DNA from: Bacillota bacterium
GTDB lineage: Bacteria; Bacillota; Clostridia; Lachnospirales; Lachnospiraceae
Length of the DNA: 61,108 nt
Assembly (NCBI GenBank): GCA_023408815.1
Contig: JAEYJO010000051.1
Coordinates: 1-61,108, forward strand
Direction: 5' to 3'
A program made the position numbers and the translations under genes. Numbering within the stretch: the stretch's first letter is position 1; every line of letters starts with the position of its first letter. Below are positions 42,186 through 51,271 of the stretch, piece by piece. The notes beneath the pieces were generated by a model. That model saw only the letters and a list, made by a program, of their open reading frames with translations. It was not told the origin of the DNA and made no database searches.

Positions 42186-43844
42186 CTAAAATCTTTCGAA
42201 TACTAAGCTTTCGTAGGGTCGAAGTACCTGCGGTATGCCGGCCTTCGTTTCTTCATAGTTACCTAGAAGGAGTTTGTATTTATCTGTTTCCAGTTTCGCC
42301 GTATCGAGAACAACCGGTTCTTTGCCGAGATTATTTAATACAAGAAGCTCTTCTCCGGATGCGCTTTCACATCCCATATATCTGCGATAGGCAAATAGAT
42401 AAGGTGTTTCCTCGAATAGAAAATCGATTCTTCCGTCAGCTATCGCCCGTTTTTCCTTGCGAAGCCTAATCAGCTTTCTGTAATAGGCGAGAATGGAGGC
42501 TTCATCTTCTTTTTCTGCTTTCACATTGATTTGCTTGTAATTATTCGTTACGCAAATCCATGGTTTTGTCCCGGAAAAACCTGCATTGGGTTCTGACGAC
42601 CATTGCATGGGGGTACGGCCGTTATCCCGGGATCTGTAAGCGAGAATCTGAAGAGCTTCTTTCTCTGTCTTTCCTTCCTGAAGCAGTATCTCATAATAGT
42701 TCAGACTTTCCACATCTCGATACTGCCCGATATGGGTAAAATAAGGGTTAGTCATTCCCAGCTCCTCTCCCTGATAAATATAGGGAGTACCGCGCAGAAG
42801 GTGTATACTGGCGGCCAGCATTTTAGCGGATTCTTTCCAATAACGTCCGTCATCTCCAAATCGGGATACGATTCTGGGCTGATCGTGATTACACCAAAAT
42901 ACCGCGTTCCAGCCGCCGTGCGCTTGCATACCGAGCTGCCATTGCATGGACAGCCTTTTCAAAGCCTGAAAATCCGGCGGCATCAATTCCCACTTGTTCC
43001 CATCCTTATAGTCCACCTTGAGATGATGGAAATTAAAGCACATGGATAATTCCCTTTCATCAGGGTTAGAATACCGTATACAGCTCCCGATAGACGTGGA
43101 AGACATCTCTCCCACCGTAACCATATTCTCGATTCCGGCATCCCTTACAATCTCCTTCAAGAACTCATGCACATGGGGCCCGTCAGTATAGAAATGCCTT
43201 CCGTCTCCTTCTGTATCATCTTCATAAACCTCCGGCTTGGAGATCAGGTTTACCACATCAAACCGGAACCCTTTGATACCCTTCTTCTTCCAGAACTGCA
43301 GAACCTCCTTCAACTCTTTTCGTACGTTAGGATTTTCCCAATTCAAATCAGCTTGAGTTCTATCGAACAGATGCAGATACCACTTTCCCAGGTGCGGGAC
43401 ATATTCCCATGCTGGCCCTCCGAACTTTGATTCCCAGTTAGTGGGAATATGCTCAGGACTTCCGTCCTTGAATATATAATAATCCATATATTCCTTCTCG
43501 CCCTTTAAAGCACGCTGAAACCATTCATGCTCCGTAGAAGTATGATTAAACACCATATCCAGCATCACCCCGATGCCGCGTTCATCCGCCTGTGAAATCA
43601 TTTCCTCCAGGTCCTCCATATTGCCGAAGGCAGCATCCACACTGCAGTAATCAGCGACATCATACCCATTGTCCCGCTGGGGCGATATGAAAAATGGAGT
43701 CAGCCATATGTAATCCACGCCAAGGTATTGTAAATAATCTAACTTATCTATAATTCCGCGCAAATCCCCAACACCGTCCCCATCAGAATCCATAAAAGAC
43801 TTCGGATATATCTGATAAATGACTTTGTCATGAAAATCCATCAT
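42186..43844 (-). CDS. treC: Alpha,alpha-phosphotrehalase (GH13)
   Basis: About 552 residues from the ATG at 43844 (AAGGA upstream; a longer frame exists to 43889). GH13 motifs are YQIYPKSFMDSDGDGVGD, DMVFNHTS, nucleophile Asp in GFRFDVVNLIS, acid/base Glu in VTVGEMSST and the third Asp in CNHDQPR. Segments such as PTNWESKFGG, QADLNWEN and DTEGDGRHFYTDGP match Bacillus TreA closely, separating it from oligo-1,6-glucosidases. It splits trehalose 6-phosphate into glucose and glucose 6-phosphate. It lies 80 nt downstream of treP on the same strand. Confidence 0.93.
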   Translation of the reverse strand: MMDFHDKVIYQIYPKSFMDSDGDGVGDLRGIIDKLDYLQYLGVDYIWLTPFFISPQRDNGYDVADYCSVDAAFGNMEDLEEMISQADERGIGVMLDMVFNHTSTEHEWFQRALKGEKEYMDYYIFKDGSPEHIPTNWESKFGGPAWEYVPHLGKWYLHLFDRTQADLNWENPNVRKELKEVLQFWKKKGIKGFRFDVVNLISKPEVYEDDTEGDGRHFYTDGPHVHEFLKEIVRDAGIENMVTVGEMSSTSIGSCIRYSNPDERELSMCFNFHHLKVDYKDGNKWELMPPDFQALKRLSMQWQLGMQAHGGWNAVFWCNHDQPRIVSRFGDDGRYWKESAKMLAASIHLLRGTPYIYQGEELGMTNPYFTHIGQYRDVESLNYYEILLQEGKTEKEALQILAYRSRDNGRTPMQWSSEPNAGFSGTKPWICVTNNYKQINVKAEKEDEASILAYYRKLIRLRKEKRAIADGRIDFLFEETPYLFAYRRYMGCESASGEELLVLNNLGKEPVVLDTAKLETDKYKLLLGNYEETKAGIPQVLRPYESLVFERF

Positions 43845-43924
43845 ATAGACAACCATTCCTTTCTCACATTCTGTTTCCAATACTGACAATTGTGAAGCTC
43901 GTGACCTTTGCCAGTCTTATAAAA

Positions 43925-45340
43925 TTACGTTGTTCCTTTTTTCTTTCCCAAAATAGCAGTCAAAGTAAAGGGCACTGCAACAGCGATCGCCATACATACT
44001 GCAAAAGAGAGCATATACTTAGGCTGTATAGAAAGAATCCCCGGAAGACCTCCCACTCCGATAGCATTGGCCGTAGTTCCGGTAGCCACACAGACAATTG
44101 CCGCCAGGGCAGATCCGATCATCCCGCAGATAAAAGGAAACATATATTTCAGGTTAACACCAAACATAGCCGGTTCCGTCACTCCTAAATAACAAGAAAT
44201 ACAAGACGGCACATTTACTTCCTGCGCTTCTGCATTCTTTTTCTGAAGCAGCATCATCCCGAGAACTGCAGACCCTTGGGCAATATTGGAAAGTGCGATC
44301 ATCGGCCACAGCATCGTTCCGCCATAATCAGCGATAAGCTGTAAATCGATAGCATTTGTCATATGATGTAAGCCGGTAATAACTAAAGGAGCATATACAA
44401 AACCAAAAACAGCTCCGAAAATAACTCTAAACGGACCGGTGATTCCTGCATATACGAGGCTGGAGATAACAGAACCTATTTTCCATCCGATAGGTCCTAA
44501 GACGAAGTGTGCAGCCATAACCGCCAGTACGAGAGAGCAGAACGGCACTACAATCATCGATACGGCCTGCGGAGAAACCTTCCTGAAAAACTTTTCCAGA
44601 TAAACGAGTGTAAATGCAGCTAAGATAGCCGGAATAACCTGGGCCTGATAACCGATCATATTCACTTTGATAAAACCGAAATCCCAAACTGGAATATCCG
44701 CTGCAGCCGTAGATGCTACACCATAGGCATTCAGGAGCTGACCGGAAACCAGCGTCAGTCCCAGCACAATGCCGAGCATCTGAGTTGTTCCCATTTTCCT
44801 CGTGACGGACCAGCAAATACCTACCGGAAGCATGTGGAACACGGCTTCGCCGATGAGCCAGAGGAAATGATCCAGACCTGCCCAAAACTGGCTGATGTCA
44901 CACAGCGTCTTCGTTCCGTTTTCAAAAAGATACAAGCTGTCAATACAATTTCGAAAGCCAAGAATCAGACCACCGACGATAATGGCAGGAATGAGTGGGG
45001 CAAAGATTTCCGATATTGCCGTTACGACTTTCTGCAGTGCGTTCTGATTCTTCTTTGCAGCGTTCTTGACAGCGTTCTTGGAAACGCCTTCCACGCCGGC
45101 AACTGCGGTGAAATCATTATAGAAATCAGCGACCGTATTTCCTATGATGACTTGAAACTGTCCGGATTGTGTAAAGCTCCCCTTTACCGCTTTCATTGCC
45201 TCAATCGCCTTGATGTCCGCCAGTGACGGGTCGTTAAGGGCGAACCGCATGCGCGTCATGCAATGTGACACGGCTGCAATATTTTCTTTTCCCCCGACCA
45301 GCTTCAAAAGTTCTTTTGCGTCATTTTCATACTTACCCAT
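43925..45340 (-). CDS. treP: PTS trehalose transporter, EIIBC
   Basis: About 471 residues from the ATG at 45340, chosen for AAGGAGGAAACTT before it. The N-terminal EIIB domain carries the phospho-cysteine C27 in SHCMTRMRFAL; the EIIC domain follows from about residue 100, with about ten membrane segments and the glucose-family loop EPAMFGVNLKY. There is no EIIA domain, as usual for TreP/TreB, so a glucose-type EIIA must act in trans. The next gene is phosphotrehalase. Two palindromic operators overlap its promoter. Confidence 0.93.
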   Translation of the reverse strand: MGKYENDAKELLKLVGGKENIAAVSHCMTRMRFALNDPSLADIKAIEAMKAVKGSFTQSGQFQVIIGNTVADFYNDFTAVAGVEGVSKNAVKNAAKKNQNALQKVVTAISEIFAPLIPAIIVGGLILGFRNCIDSLYLFENGTKTLCDISQFWAGLDHFLWLIGEAVFHMLPVGICWSVTRKMGTTQMLGIVLGLTLVSGQLLNAYGVASTAAADIPVWDFGFIKVNMIGYQAQVIPAILAAFTLVYLEKFFRKVSPQAVSMIVVPFCSLVLAVMAAHFVLGPIGWKIGSVISSLVYAGITGPFRVIFGAVFGFVYAPLVITGLHHMTNAIDLQLIADYGGTMLWPMIALSNIAQGSAVLGMMLLQKKNAEAQEVNVPSCISCYLGVTEPAMFGVNLKYMFPFICGMIGSALAAIVCVATGTTANAIGVGGLPGILSIQPKYMLSFAVCMAIAVAVPFTLTAILGKKKGTT

Positions 45341-45356
45341 AAGTTTCCTCCTTGCA

Positions 45357-45372
45357 ACTTGTTTAAACAAGT
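45357..45372. promoter_or_regulatory. TreR operator 1
   Basis: A perfect 16-bp palindrome ACTTGTTTAAACAAGT, just upstream of the treP ribosome site and downstream of the -10. Its core TTGT-N4-ACAA matches known TreR sites. Confidence 0.75.
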
Positions 45373-45385
45373 ATCTTATAAAATC

Positions 45386-45414
45386 TTTATACCACACTTG
45401 TTTAAACAAGTCAA
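45386..45414 (-). promoter_or_regulatory. treP-treC promoter
   Basis: On the minus strand TTGACT (45414-45409), a 17-nt spacer and TATAAA (45391-45386). Operator 2 occupies the spacer and touches the -35, so a bound repressor would block RNA polymerase. Confidence 0.75.
45396..45411. promoter_or_regulatory. TreR operator 2
   Basis: The same 16-bp palindrome ACTTGTTTAAACAAGT, 39 bp from operator 1 (start to start), about 3.7 helical turns. It lies inside the treP promoter spacer. Confidence 0.75.
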
Positions 45415-45540
45415 CTTCTATTTTGCTTTTTACTTCATTCTATTGCGATTGCTTTGATATTTTTCCATTTCTTGACTTCCTGCCGTTATGATTTATAATA
45501 AGTAGAAAATGAACCATGGTAAAGGAGAACACAAGGATTT

Positions 45541-46263
45541 ATGCCAAAGGCTATATATCAATCCATTTATAACGATTTAAAATCGAAAATCGAGAGTCAG
45601 GTGTATCTGTTTCAGCAGCTTCTTCCTTCTGAAAATATGCTGGTGGAGTCTTACGACTGCTCCAGAAATACGATAAGAAGGGCAGTTTCCATGCTGGCAG
45701 AAGAAGGCTATGTACAGTCTCTTCACGGAGTGGGGGTCCGCGTGATTTATCAACCGATACGCCAGACAACCTTTACCATAGGGGGAATCGAATCCTTTAA
45801 GGAATCGGCGCTTCGAAACGGCTGTGAACATTCTACTATGGTAGTTCAGTTTACCGAGCTGGTCGCGGATGAGCATATTCAGGCGAAGACCGGTTTTGCG
45901 GCAGGCTCCGAGCTGTATTACATACAGCGTGTCCGGTATCTGGACGGAAAGGCGCTGATTTTTGATATCAACACGTTTTTGAAATCCGCCACCCCCGGAC
46001 TCACGGAGGAAATCGCGGCCCATTCTATCTATGATTATATCGAAGATGAGTTGGGCATGTCTATTGTGACCAGCAAAAGAATCATGACGGTAGAGAGGGT
46101 TACGGAAATCGACGAGAAATACTTGAATCTGAACGACTTTAACTGCCTGGCGGTTATCAGCAGCCAGACCTATAACGCGGACGGGCAAATGTTCGAGTTT
46201 ACGCAGTCCAGACACAGGCCGGACTATTTCTGCTTTCAGGATACGGCTACAAGAAGACATTAA
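45541..46263 (+). CDS. treR: Trehalose operon repressor, GntR/UTRA family
   Basis: A 240-residue GntR regulator: winged helix (1-70; PKAIYQSIYNDLKSKIES in part, LLPSENMLVESYDCSRNTIRR) and a UTRA ligand domain (about 90-235; LYYIQRVRYLDGKALIFDI in part). It is the size and form of Bacillus TreR, which releases DNA on binding trehalose 6-phosphate. The gene is divergent from treP, with the two palindromes between them. AAAGGAGAAC lies somewhat far before the ATG. Confidence 0.9.
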   Translation: MPKAIYQSIYNDLKSKIESQVYLFQQLLPSENMLVESYDCSRNTIRRAVSMLAEEGYVQSLHGVGVRVIYQPIRQTTFTIGGIESFKESALRNGCEHSTMVVQFTELVADEHIQAKTGFAAGSELYYIQRVRYLDGKALIFDINTFLKSATPGLTEEIAAHSIYDYIEDELGMSIVTSKRIMTVERVTEIDEKYLNLNDFNCLAVISSQTYNADGQMFEFTQSRHRPDYFCFQDTATRRH

Positions 46264-46438
46264 TTTGTAAGGATAAATTTTATTGATATTTTTTATAATA
46301 ACTGCCGTTTTTTTACTTGTATCTATTAAGTTGTATTACTTTTATGCAGTAATTATTGACTAATTTTTCTAAAATGATATAATAAAATGTGTAATATTTT
46401 AACTTAATCTAAAACATGAAGAGAAATTGGAGATGACT

Positions 46439-47419
46439 ATGCTGCATATCAAATCTCTGGATGAGGGGCTGGAAATTTTTAAAGCGCTGGGTTCTGAAGT
46501 CCGGATAGAAATTATAAAGATTCTTTTGGAAAATCATGGAATGAATATGAATGAGCTGGCAAGCAGGCTGAATATTACTAACGGTGCGCTCACCAGCCAT
46601 ATTAAGAAGCTGGAGGACTGCGGACTGATCAATGTGTCCAGTGAATCCAGGGGACATGGTAACCAGAAGAAATGCTCCGTGCATCTGGATAAGATATTGA
46701 TCGATATGGACTCTCAGGAGGATTTTAAGAACGTATACCAGACCGACTTAAAAGTAGGACATTTCTCTGATTATAAGGTATATCCCACCTGCGGGCTGGC
46801 TTCCAATACTGCGATCATAGGAGAAGTGGACGACACCCGCTATTTCGCGCATCCTGACAGGTACAATGCAGATATTCTCTGGTTCACGAGAGGATATGTG
46901 GAATATGTGATTCCCAACTTCATTCCTTTCGAACAGAAGATAGATCAGATAACTATATCTTTGGAACTCTGTTCGGAAGCGCCGGGAGTAAATGACGTGT
47001 GGCCTTCGGATATTTCTTTTATACTCAACGACAGGAAGGTGGCGATGTGGACCAGCCCCGGAGATTTCGGCAATGTGGGGGGTATCTTCACACCTGACTG
47101 GTGGTATCCGAACTGGAATCAGTACGGCCTGTTGAAAATTCTTGTTATCAATAAAAAGGGTACCTTCATCGACGGACTTCAGGTATCGGATGTATCCACC
47201 AAGGACTTCAATCTGGACTACCGCAGCACGATGAAGCTGAAACTGGAGGTGGAGGACGACGCGAAGCATGTGGGAGGTCTGACCATATTCGGCAAAACCT
47301 TCGGCAATTACAATCAGGATATTTCCGTTCGTATTAATTATAGTCCGATTATCGTTCCCGAGGCGGCAAAGCAGGAAGCGGGCAAAGCAGCTTTGGAAAA
47401 CGAGACGAATGAAGTATAA
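46439..47419 (+). CDS. ArsR-type regulator with C-terminal beta-rich domain
   Basis: About 327 residues from the ATG at 46439 (TTGGAG six bases before; starts at 46433 or TTG 46427 are less likely). Residues 1-85 form an ArsR-like winged helix (IFKALGSEVRIEIIKILLE, NITNGALTSHIKKLEDCG in part). Residues 110-310 are beta-rich and aromatic (WFTRGYVEYVIPNF, TPDWWYPNWNQYG, GGLTIFGKTFGNYNQD), which looks like a jelly-roll or sugar-binding domain, not a metal site. It faces the GH51-GH127 operon, so sensing of arabinosides is a reasonable inference. Confidence 0.75.
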   Translation: MLHIKSLDEGLEIFKALGSEVRIEIIKILLENHGMNMNELASRLNITNGALTSHIKKLEDCGLINVSSESRGHGNQKKCSVHLDKILIDMDSQEDFKNVYQTDLKVGHFSDYKVYPTCGLASNTAIIGEVDDTRYFAHPDRYNADILWFTRGYVEYVIPNFIPFEQKIDQITISLELCSEAPGVNDVWPSDISFILNDRKVAMWTSPGDFGNVGGIFTPDWWYPNWNQYGLLKILVINKKGTFIDGLQVSDVSTKDFNLDYRSTMKLKLEVEDDAKHVGGLTIFGKTFGNYNQDISVRINYSPIIVPEAAKQEAGKAALENETNEV

Positions 47420-47512
47420 ACATAATATGACTGGGACTTTTGGAGCCCCAATCATATTATGCTAAAAGACATCCCCGGCAAAGCGAAGATTTGCGCTCTG
47501 CCGGGGAATATA
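47407..47512. terminator. Paired terminators between ArsR-type gene and GH51
   Basis: CATAATATGACTGGG with a matching CCCCAATCATATTATG forms the first stem (about 47421-47462). The second, CCCCGGCAAAGCG (47473-47485) with CGCTCTGCCGGGG (47494-47506), is followed by ATATATTTT on the plus strand and, on the minus strand, by ATGTCTTTT. Confidence 0.7.
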
Positions 47513-47536
47513 TTTTACAACATTCTTATTTGTATC

Positions 47537-49045
47537 TTATTTACCAAGTCTGATAACATTCCAGGAGCACTTTTTCATCGCTGCAGTAAAAATGCCGTCC
47601 TTCAATTCATAATCCGTCCTGTTTTTCGGAGAAACTTTTTCACCTGTTATGGAGTTGGCAACCTTCATATCGTCGCTTTCGAGAGCGAGATATTCGAGAA
47701 CGCGGTAGCCATCGAAAGATTTTACATCAGCTTCGAACAAAGCATCTTCTTTCACGCTGCGGTTTACGGCGAAAATGGTCACCTCATCTTTCTCCTCGTT
47801 ATATACGGCGATAGACTCCACGTCGGTAACATCCTCGTGGGTCTTGCTGTCGTGTTTTGTGGAATTCACGATGCTGTGAAGGGCTGTGCCCCGTCCGTAT
47901 TTGGAAGCGTGAAGGAACGGATAGTAAATGGACTGCTTCCAGGCACCGCCGTCATTCTCCGTCATGATAGGCGCGATTACGTTGACGAGCTGTGCCAGAC
48001 AAGCCATTTTCAGGCGGTCTGCATGCTGCAGGAAGGTAATCAGAATAAGACCTACCAGAATGGCGTCCTCGAAGCTGTAGATATCCTCCAGCAAATGAGG
48101 AGCTATCTGCCACGGACGTTCCTTCATCTCTTCGCTGTCGCTTTCTGCGGAGTGGAACCATACATTCCACTCATCAAAGCTTAAATTCAGTGTTTTCTTG
48201 CTGCGCTTTTTTGCTTTGATATAGTCGCAGGTAGCGATTACAGTGTGGATGAAGCGTTCCAGGTCCTGAGTTTTTGCGAAGAAATCCTCAGTATCGTTTT
48301 CTGCATTTCCATAATAGTTATGAAGGGAAATGTAGTCTACATATTCATATGTTTCCTCCAACGTCGCTGCTTCCCATTCGGGGAAGGTGGGCATTTCAAC
48401 GTTTGAACTTCCGCAGGATACCAGTTCGATGGAATCATCCATAGTCTTCATGGCTTTTGCAGTTTCTGCTGCAAGTCTGCCGTATTCTGCCGCTGTCTTG
48501 TGTCCCATCTGCCACGGGCCGTCCATTTCGTTGCCGAGGCACCAAGTCTTGATGTTGTAAGGCTTAACTGCGCTATGGCTCTTCCGGAGGTTGCTATAAT
48601 AGGTATTGGTATCCAGATTGCAATATTCCAACAGATTCAGCGCGTCGCTGATGCCACGGGTGCCGAGGTTAACTGCCATCATAATGTCGGAACCGGCTTT
48701 TTCTGACCATTTCGCGAATTCTCCCAAACCGAATTCGTTGGTTTCCAGAGTACGCCATGCGAGATCCAGACGAGGCTTTCTCCCTGCCTTCGGACCTACG
48801 CTGTCCTCCCAGTAGAAGTTGGATACGAAGTTGCCTCCGGGATAGCGGATGATCGGAACCTCCAGTTCCTTTACCAGCTCCAAAACGTCCTTGCGAAAAC
48901 CGTCTTCATCTGCCGTTTGGTGTCCGGGCTGATAGATGCCGTTATAAACGGCACGGCCCAGATGCTCGATGAAAGAGCCATACACGCGCTTGTCTACTTC
49001 TGCGATCTTGAAATCCTTGTCGATAATCATTTTTGCTTTTGCCAT
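47537..49045 (-). CDS. GH51 alpha-L-arabinofuranosidase (1)
   Basis: A 502-residue GH51 enzyme without signal peptide. The TIM barrel has IRYPGGNF, acid/base Glu in WCLGNEMDG and nucleophile Glu in LSFDEWNVW; the C-terminal beta domain ends with CSWNVIRLGK. It removes terminal alpha-L-arabinofuranose from oligosaccharides in the cytoplasm. It lies 19 nt downstream of the GH127 gene on the minus strand and is cotranscribed. It is only moderately like the second GH51 enzyme at 53771, so the two probably differ in linkage preference. Confidence 0.93.
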   Translation of the reverse strand: MAKAKMIIDKDFKIAEVDKRVYGSFIEHLGRAVYNGIYQPGHQTADEDGFRKDVLELVKELEVPIIRYPGGNFVSNFYWEDSVGPKAGRKPRLDLAWRTLETNEFGLGEFAKWSEKAGSDIMMAVNLGTRGISDALNLLEYCNLDTNTYYSNLRKSHSAVKPYNIKTWCLGNEMDGPWQMGHKTAAEYGRLAAETAKAMKTMDDSIELVSCGSSNVEMPTFPEWEAATLEETYEYVDYISLHNYYGNAENDTEDFFAKTQDLERFIHTVIATCDYIKAKKRSKKTLNLSFDEWNVWFHSAESDSEEMKERPWQIAPHLLEDIYSFEDAILVGLILITFLQHADRLKMACLAQLVNVIAPIMTENDGGAWKQSIYYPFLHASKYGRGTALHSIVNSTKHDSKTHEDVTDVESIAVYNEEKDEVTIFAVNRSVKEDALFEADVKSFDGYRVLEYLALESDDMKVANSITGEKVSPKNRTDYELKDGIFTAAMKKCSWNVIRLGK

Positions 49046-49064
49046 TCTTTGTTCCTCCTCTAAA

Positions 49065-51005
49065 TTAGTTATTATAATATTTTACCCAGACGGACATTTC
49101 ACCTGCTCCCCGGTTGTTCCAGTAGCAGTAAGGAACGAACTTGAGGAGTGCCTCCTCGAAGGAAGGCGGGTCTTGAGAGTACAGCCCTTGTCTGTTTTCT
49201 TTCATAGAAGAAATTCGTTTTCCCTTTGCCGATATGGTGCATGTTCCGCCGAGCAAAGCATTATTATACTCTTCCTGCAAAGGCGCAGCGGTGTCAATAT
49301 AGATATTTGCAAGCTTATTGCCGTTGTCCTTTTCCTCGAGACAATATACGAGAGGGCCTTTTTCGATGGCAACTTTGCCTGCGTCAGCCCTTACGTTGGG
49401 ATTCGCATATGTGAAATGGGCAGGTATGTCGAAGGTGATCTGAATATCGGTATCCTTGAAGCTGCCCTTTAAATAAGCGTAGCCGTCTTTTAATTCGGCA
49501 GATGCTTCTTTGCCGCCGATTTCTATTTTATAGTTCAGTGCATAGGCGGGAACATGGAGTGCGATAGTAGAATCGCAGCTTCTGTCCGAGCTTACGTTCA
49601 GGTTTACTTTTCCTTCAAAAGGGAAGCGGGTGCTCTGGGTTATGGTCAATGTGCCTGTCTCGGAGGTTAGGGCAGTCTTGCCCGAAATGAACATGTTGAC
49701 CCACAAATCGCCGTCCTTCTGGAAGTATACATATTCCCCCAGACTGGCGAGAGTTCTTGCGATGTTGGGCGGACAGCAGGCTACGCCGAACCATTTCTGG
49801 CGCACGGGCTTCACGTGCTCCATAGAGGTGTGATCGAGACAGTTATCAGGCCATACTTCCAGTGGATTCACATAGAAGAAGCTCTTGCCGTCCATGGCGA
49901 TTCCGGCTAATACGGTATTATACAGCGCACGTTCCATGGTATCGATGTACTTGCCGTTCCTTGTAATCTGTGTCATCCTGCGGCTGAACAGCGCAAGACC
50001 TATAGATGCGCAGCTCTCACAATAATTGGAATCATTGGGAAGGTCGTAGTCCGTGGTAAAACGCTCGTAGGCGCCGGAGCTTCCGATGCCTCCGGTTATA
50101 TACATGCGCCTTTCCACGATGTTATTCCACAACCTTTCGCATGCTTCCAAAAGTTCCCTGTCGCCATAAGCTGCAGCCAGATCGGCCATAGCACTGTACA
50201 TATAGGTGGCTCTTACGGAATGGCCTTCAGCGGTGTCCTGCTTCCTTACAGGCTTGTGGCATTGGGAATACTTGGGCAGAAAAGCGTTTCGATCCTTGAA
50301 AATATCTATCCAAAGAGGATTCTTATGCTCCGAAACCAGATAGTTGGGTTCAGTGCCTCTTCTGTCGATAAAATCTTTTGCCATATCCATATATTTCTGC
50401 TCGCCGGTCACCTCTGCCAGCTTGATCAACCCGATTTCTATCTCCTGATGTCCCGGTACGGCCCGCTCATATTCCTCGGTATGGAATACATCGCAGATCA
50501 AATCCGCGAATCTTCTCATGATTCCTAAGAATTTATCCTTGCCGGTCACCTTATAATAAGCGACAGCGGCCTCCAGAAGGTGTCCTGCCGTATACAGTTC
50601 GTGCCCTTCGCGCAGATTCTTCCAGCGGTGCTTAGGAGCAAGGATGGTGAAATAAGTATTGATATAGCCGTCGGGCTGCTGTGCCCGGCCGATTAAGTCT
50701 ATAACCTCATCGGCGGTCTCCTCAAGCTCCCTGTCGGGCTGGTAGGACAGGGAGTAGGCTACGGCCTCCAGCCATTTGGCTGCGTCGGTATCTTGAAATA
50801 CGGCGCCTTCGAAGGTTCCTTCTTTTATGCCGGCAGCCACCTTGAAGTTCGAAATGCAGTGACTGGGCTCGGCGTCGGAGACGCGGTCATTGAGTGCTTC
50901 CCATTGGTAGGGGATAATTTGGCTGGTTACCAGATGGGTATATTTATTCCAGAACGGGTCGTCCAATTGCGTGTTTTTTAAGGGGGAAAGTTCTAATTTT
51001 TCCAC
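49065..51005 (-). CDS. GH127 beta-L-arabinofuranosidase
   Basis: A 646-residue GH127 (formerly DUF1680) protein with the (alpha/alpha)6 barrel in residues 1-430 and beta domains after it. Residues known from Bifidobacterium HypBA1 are present: Glu and Cys in NYCESCASIG and the Cys pair in GVACCPPNIAR, which with zinc form the cysteine-nucleophile site. No signal peptide. The start is GTG at 51005 with AAAGGAGAG 11 nt before. It releases beta-L-arabinofuranose (as from extensin or arabinan side chains); some family members act on other sugars. Confidence 0.9.
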   Translation of the reverse strand: MEKLELSPLKNTQLDDPFWNKYTHLVTSQIIPYQWEALNDRVSDAEPSHCISNFKVAAGIKEGTFEGAVFQDTDAAKWLEAVAYSLSYQPDRELEETADEVIDLIGRAQQPDGYINTYFTILAPKHRWKNLREGHELYTAGHLLEAAVAYYKVTGKDKFLGIMRRFADLICDVFHTEEYERAVPGHQEIEIGLIKLAEVTGEQKYMDMAKDFIDRRGTEPNYLVSEHKNPLWIDIFKDRNAFLPKYSQCHKPVRKQDTAEGHSVRATYMYSAMADLAAAYGDRELLEACERLWNNIVERRMYITGGIGSSGAYERFTTDYDLPNDSNYCESCASIGLALFSRRMTQITRNGKYIDTMERALYNTVLAGIAMDGKSFFYVNPLEVWPDNCLDHTSMEHVKPVRQKWFGVACCPPNIARTLASLGEYVYFQKDGDLWVNMFISGKTALTSETGTLTITQSTRFPFEGKVNLNVSSDRSCDSTIALHVPAYALNYKIEIGGKEASAELKDGYAYLKGSFKDTDIQITFDIPAHFTYANPNVRADAGKVAIEKGPLVYCLEEKDNGNKLANIYIDTAAPLQEEYNNALLGGTCTISAKGKRISSMKENRQGLYSQDPPSFEEALLKFVPYCYWNNRGAGEMSVWVKYYNN

Positions 51006-51066
51006 GTCGACAATTACTCTCCTTTCAAAATATTTATGATGGTAATTATAGCAACGGCTTGCTGTG

Positions 51067-51095
51067 ATTATAGCATGTTATATGAGGAGAGTAAA
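51067..51095 (-). promoter_or_regulatory. Promoter of the GH127-GH51 operon
   Basis: On the minus strand TTTACT (51095-51090), 17-nt spacer, TATAAT (51072-51067) preceded by TGC. A second TATAAT lies nearer the gene (about 51050), with no clear -35. Confidence 0.6.
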
Positions 51096-51189
51096 TAGAA
51101 AAGCGAGTAATCATGTAAAGTAATTTTAATAGATACATAAGTGATGAAAATATTTTGTGAAGTATTTATGAAAAAAATAAAAATATAGA

Positions 51190-51218
51190 TTGATTTATAG
51201 ACATAAATTTTATATAAT
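51190..51218 (+). promoter_or_regulatory. Promoter of the GH43-GH43-GH51 operon
   Basis: TTGATT (51190-51195), 17-nt spacer, TATAAT (51213-51218). It lies 54 nt before the first GH43 start, divergent from the GH127 promoter about 100 bp away. Confidence 0.65.
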
Positions 51219-51271
51219 TTAGATACAAATAAAATAATTTAAATAAAAATAAACACAGGAGTGTGATAGTT

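Noticed and set aside
47459..48184. 241-codon plus-strand open frame
   Set aside because: It runs opposite the 3' part of the GH51 gene and through its terminator; not a gene.
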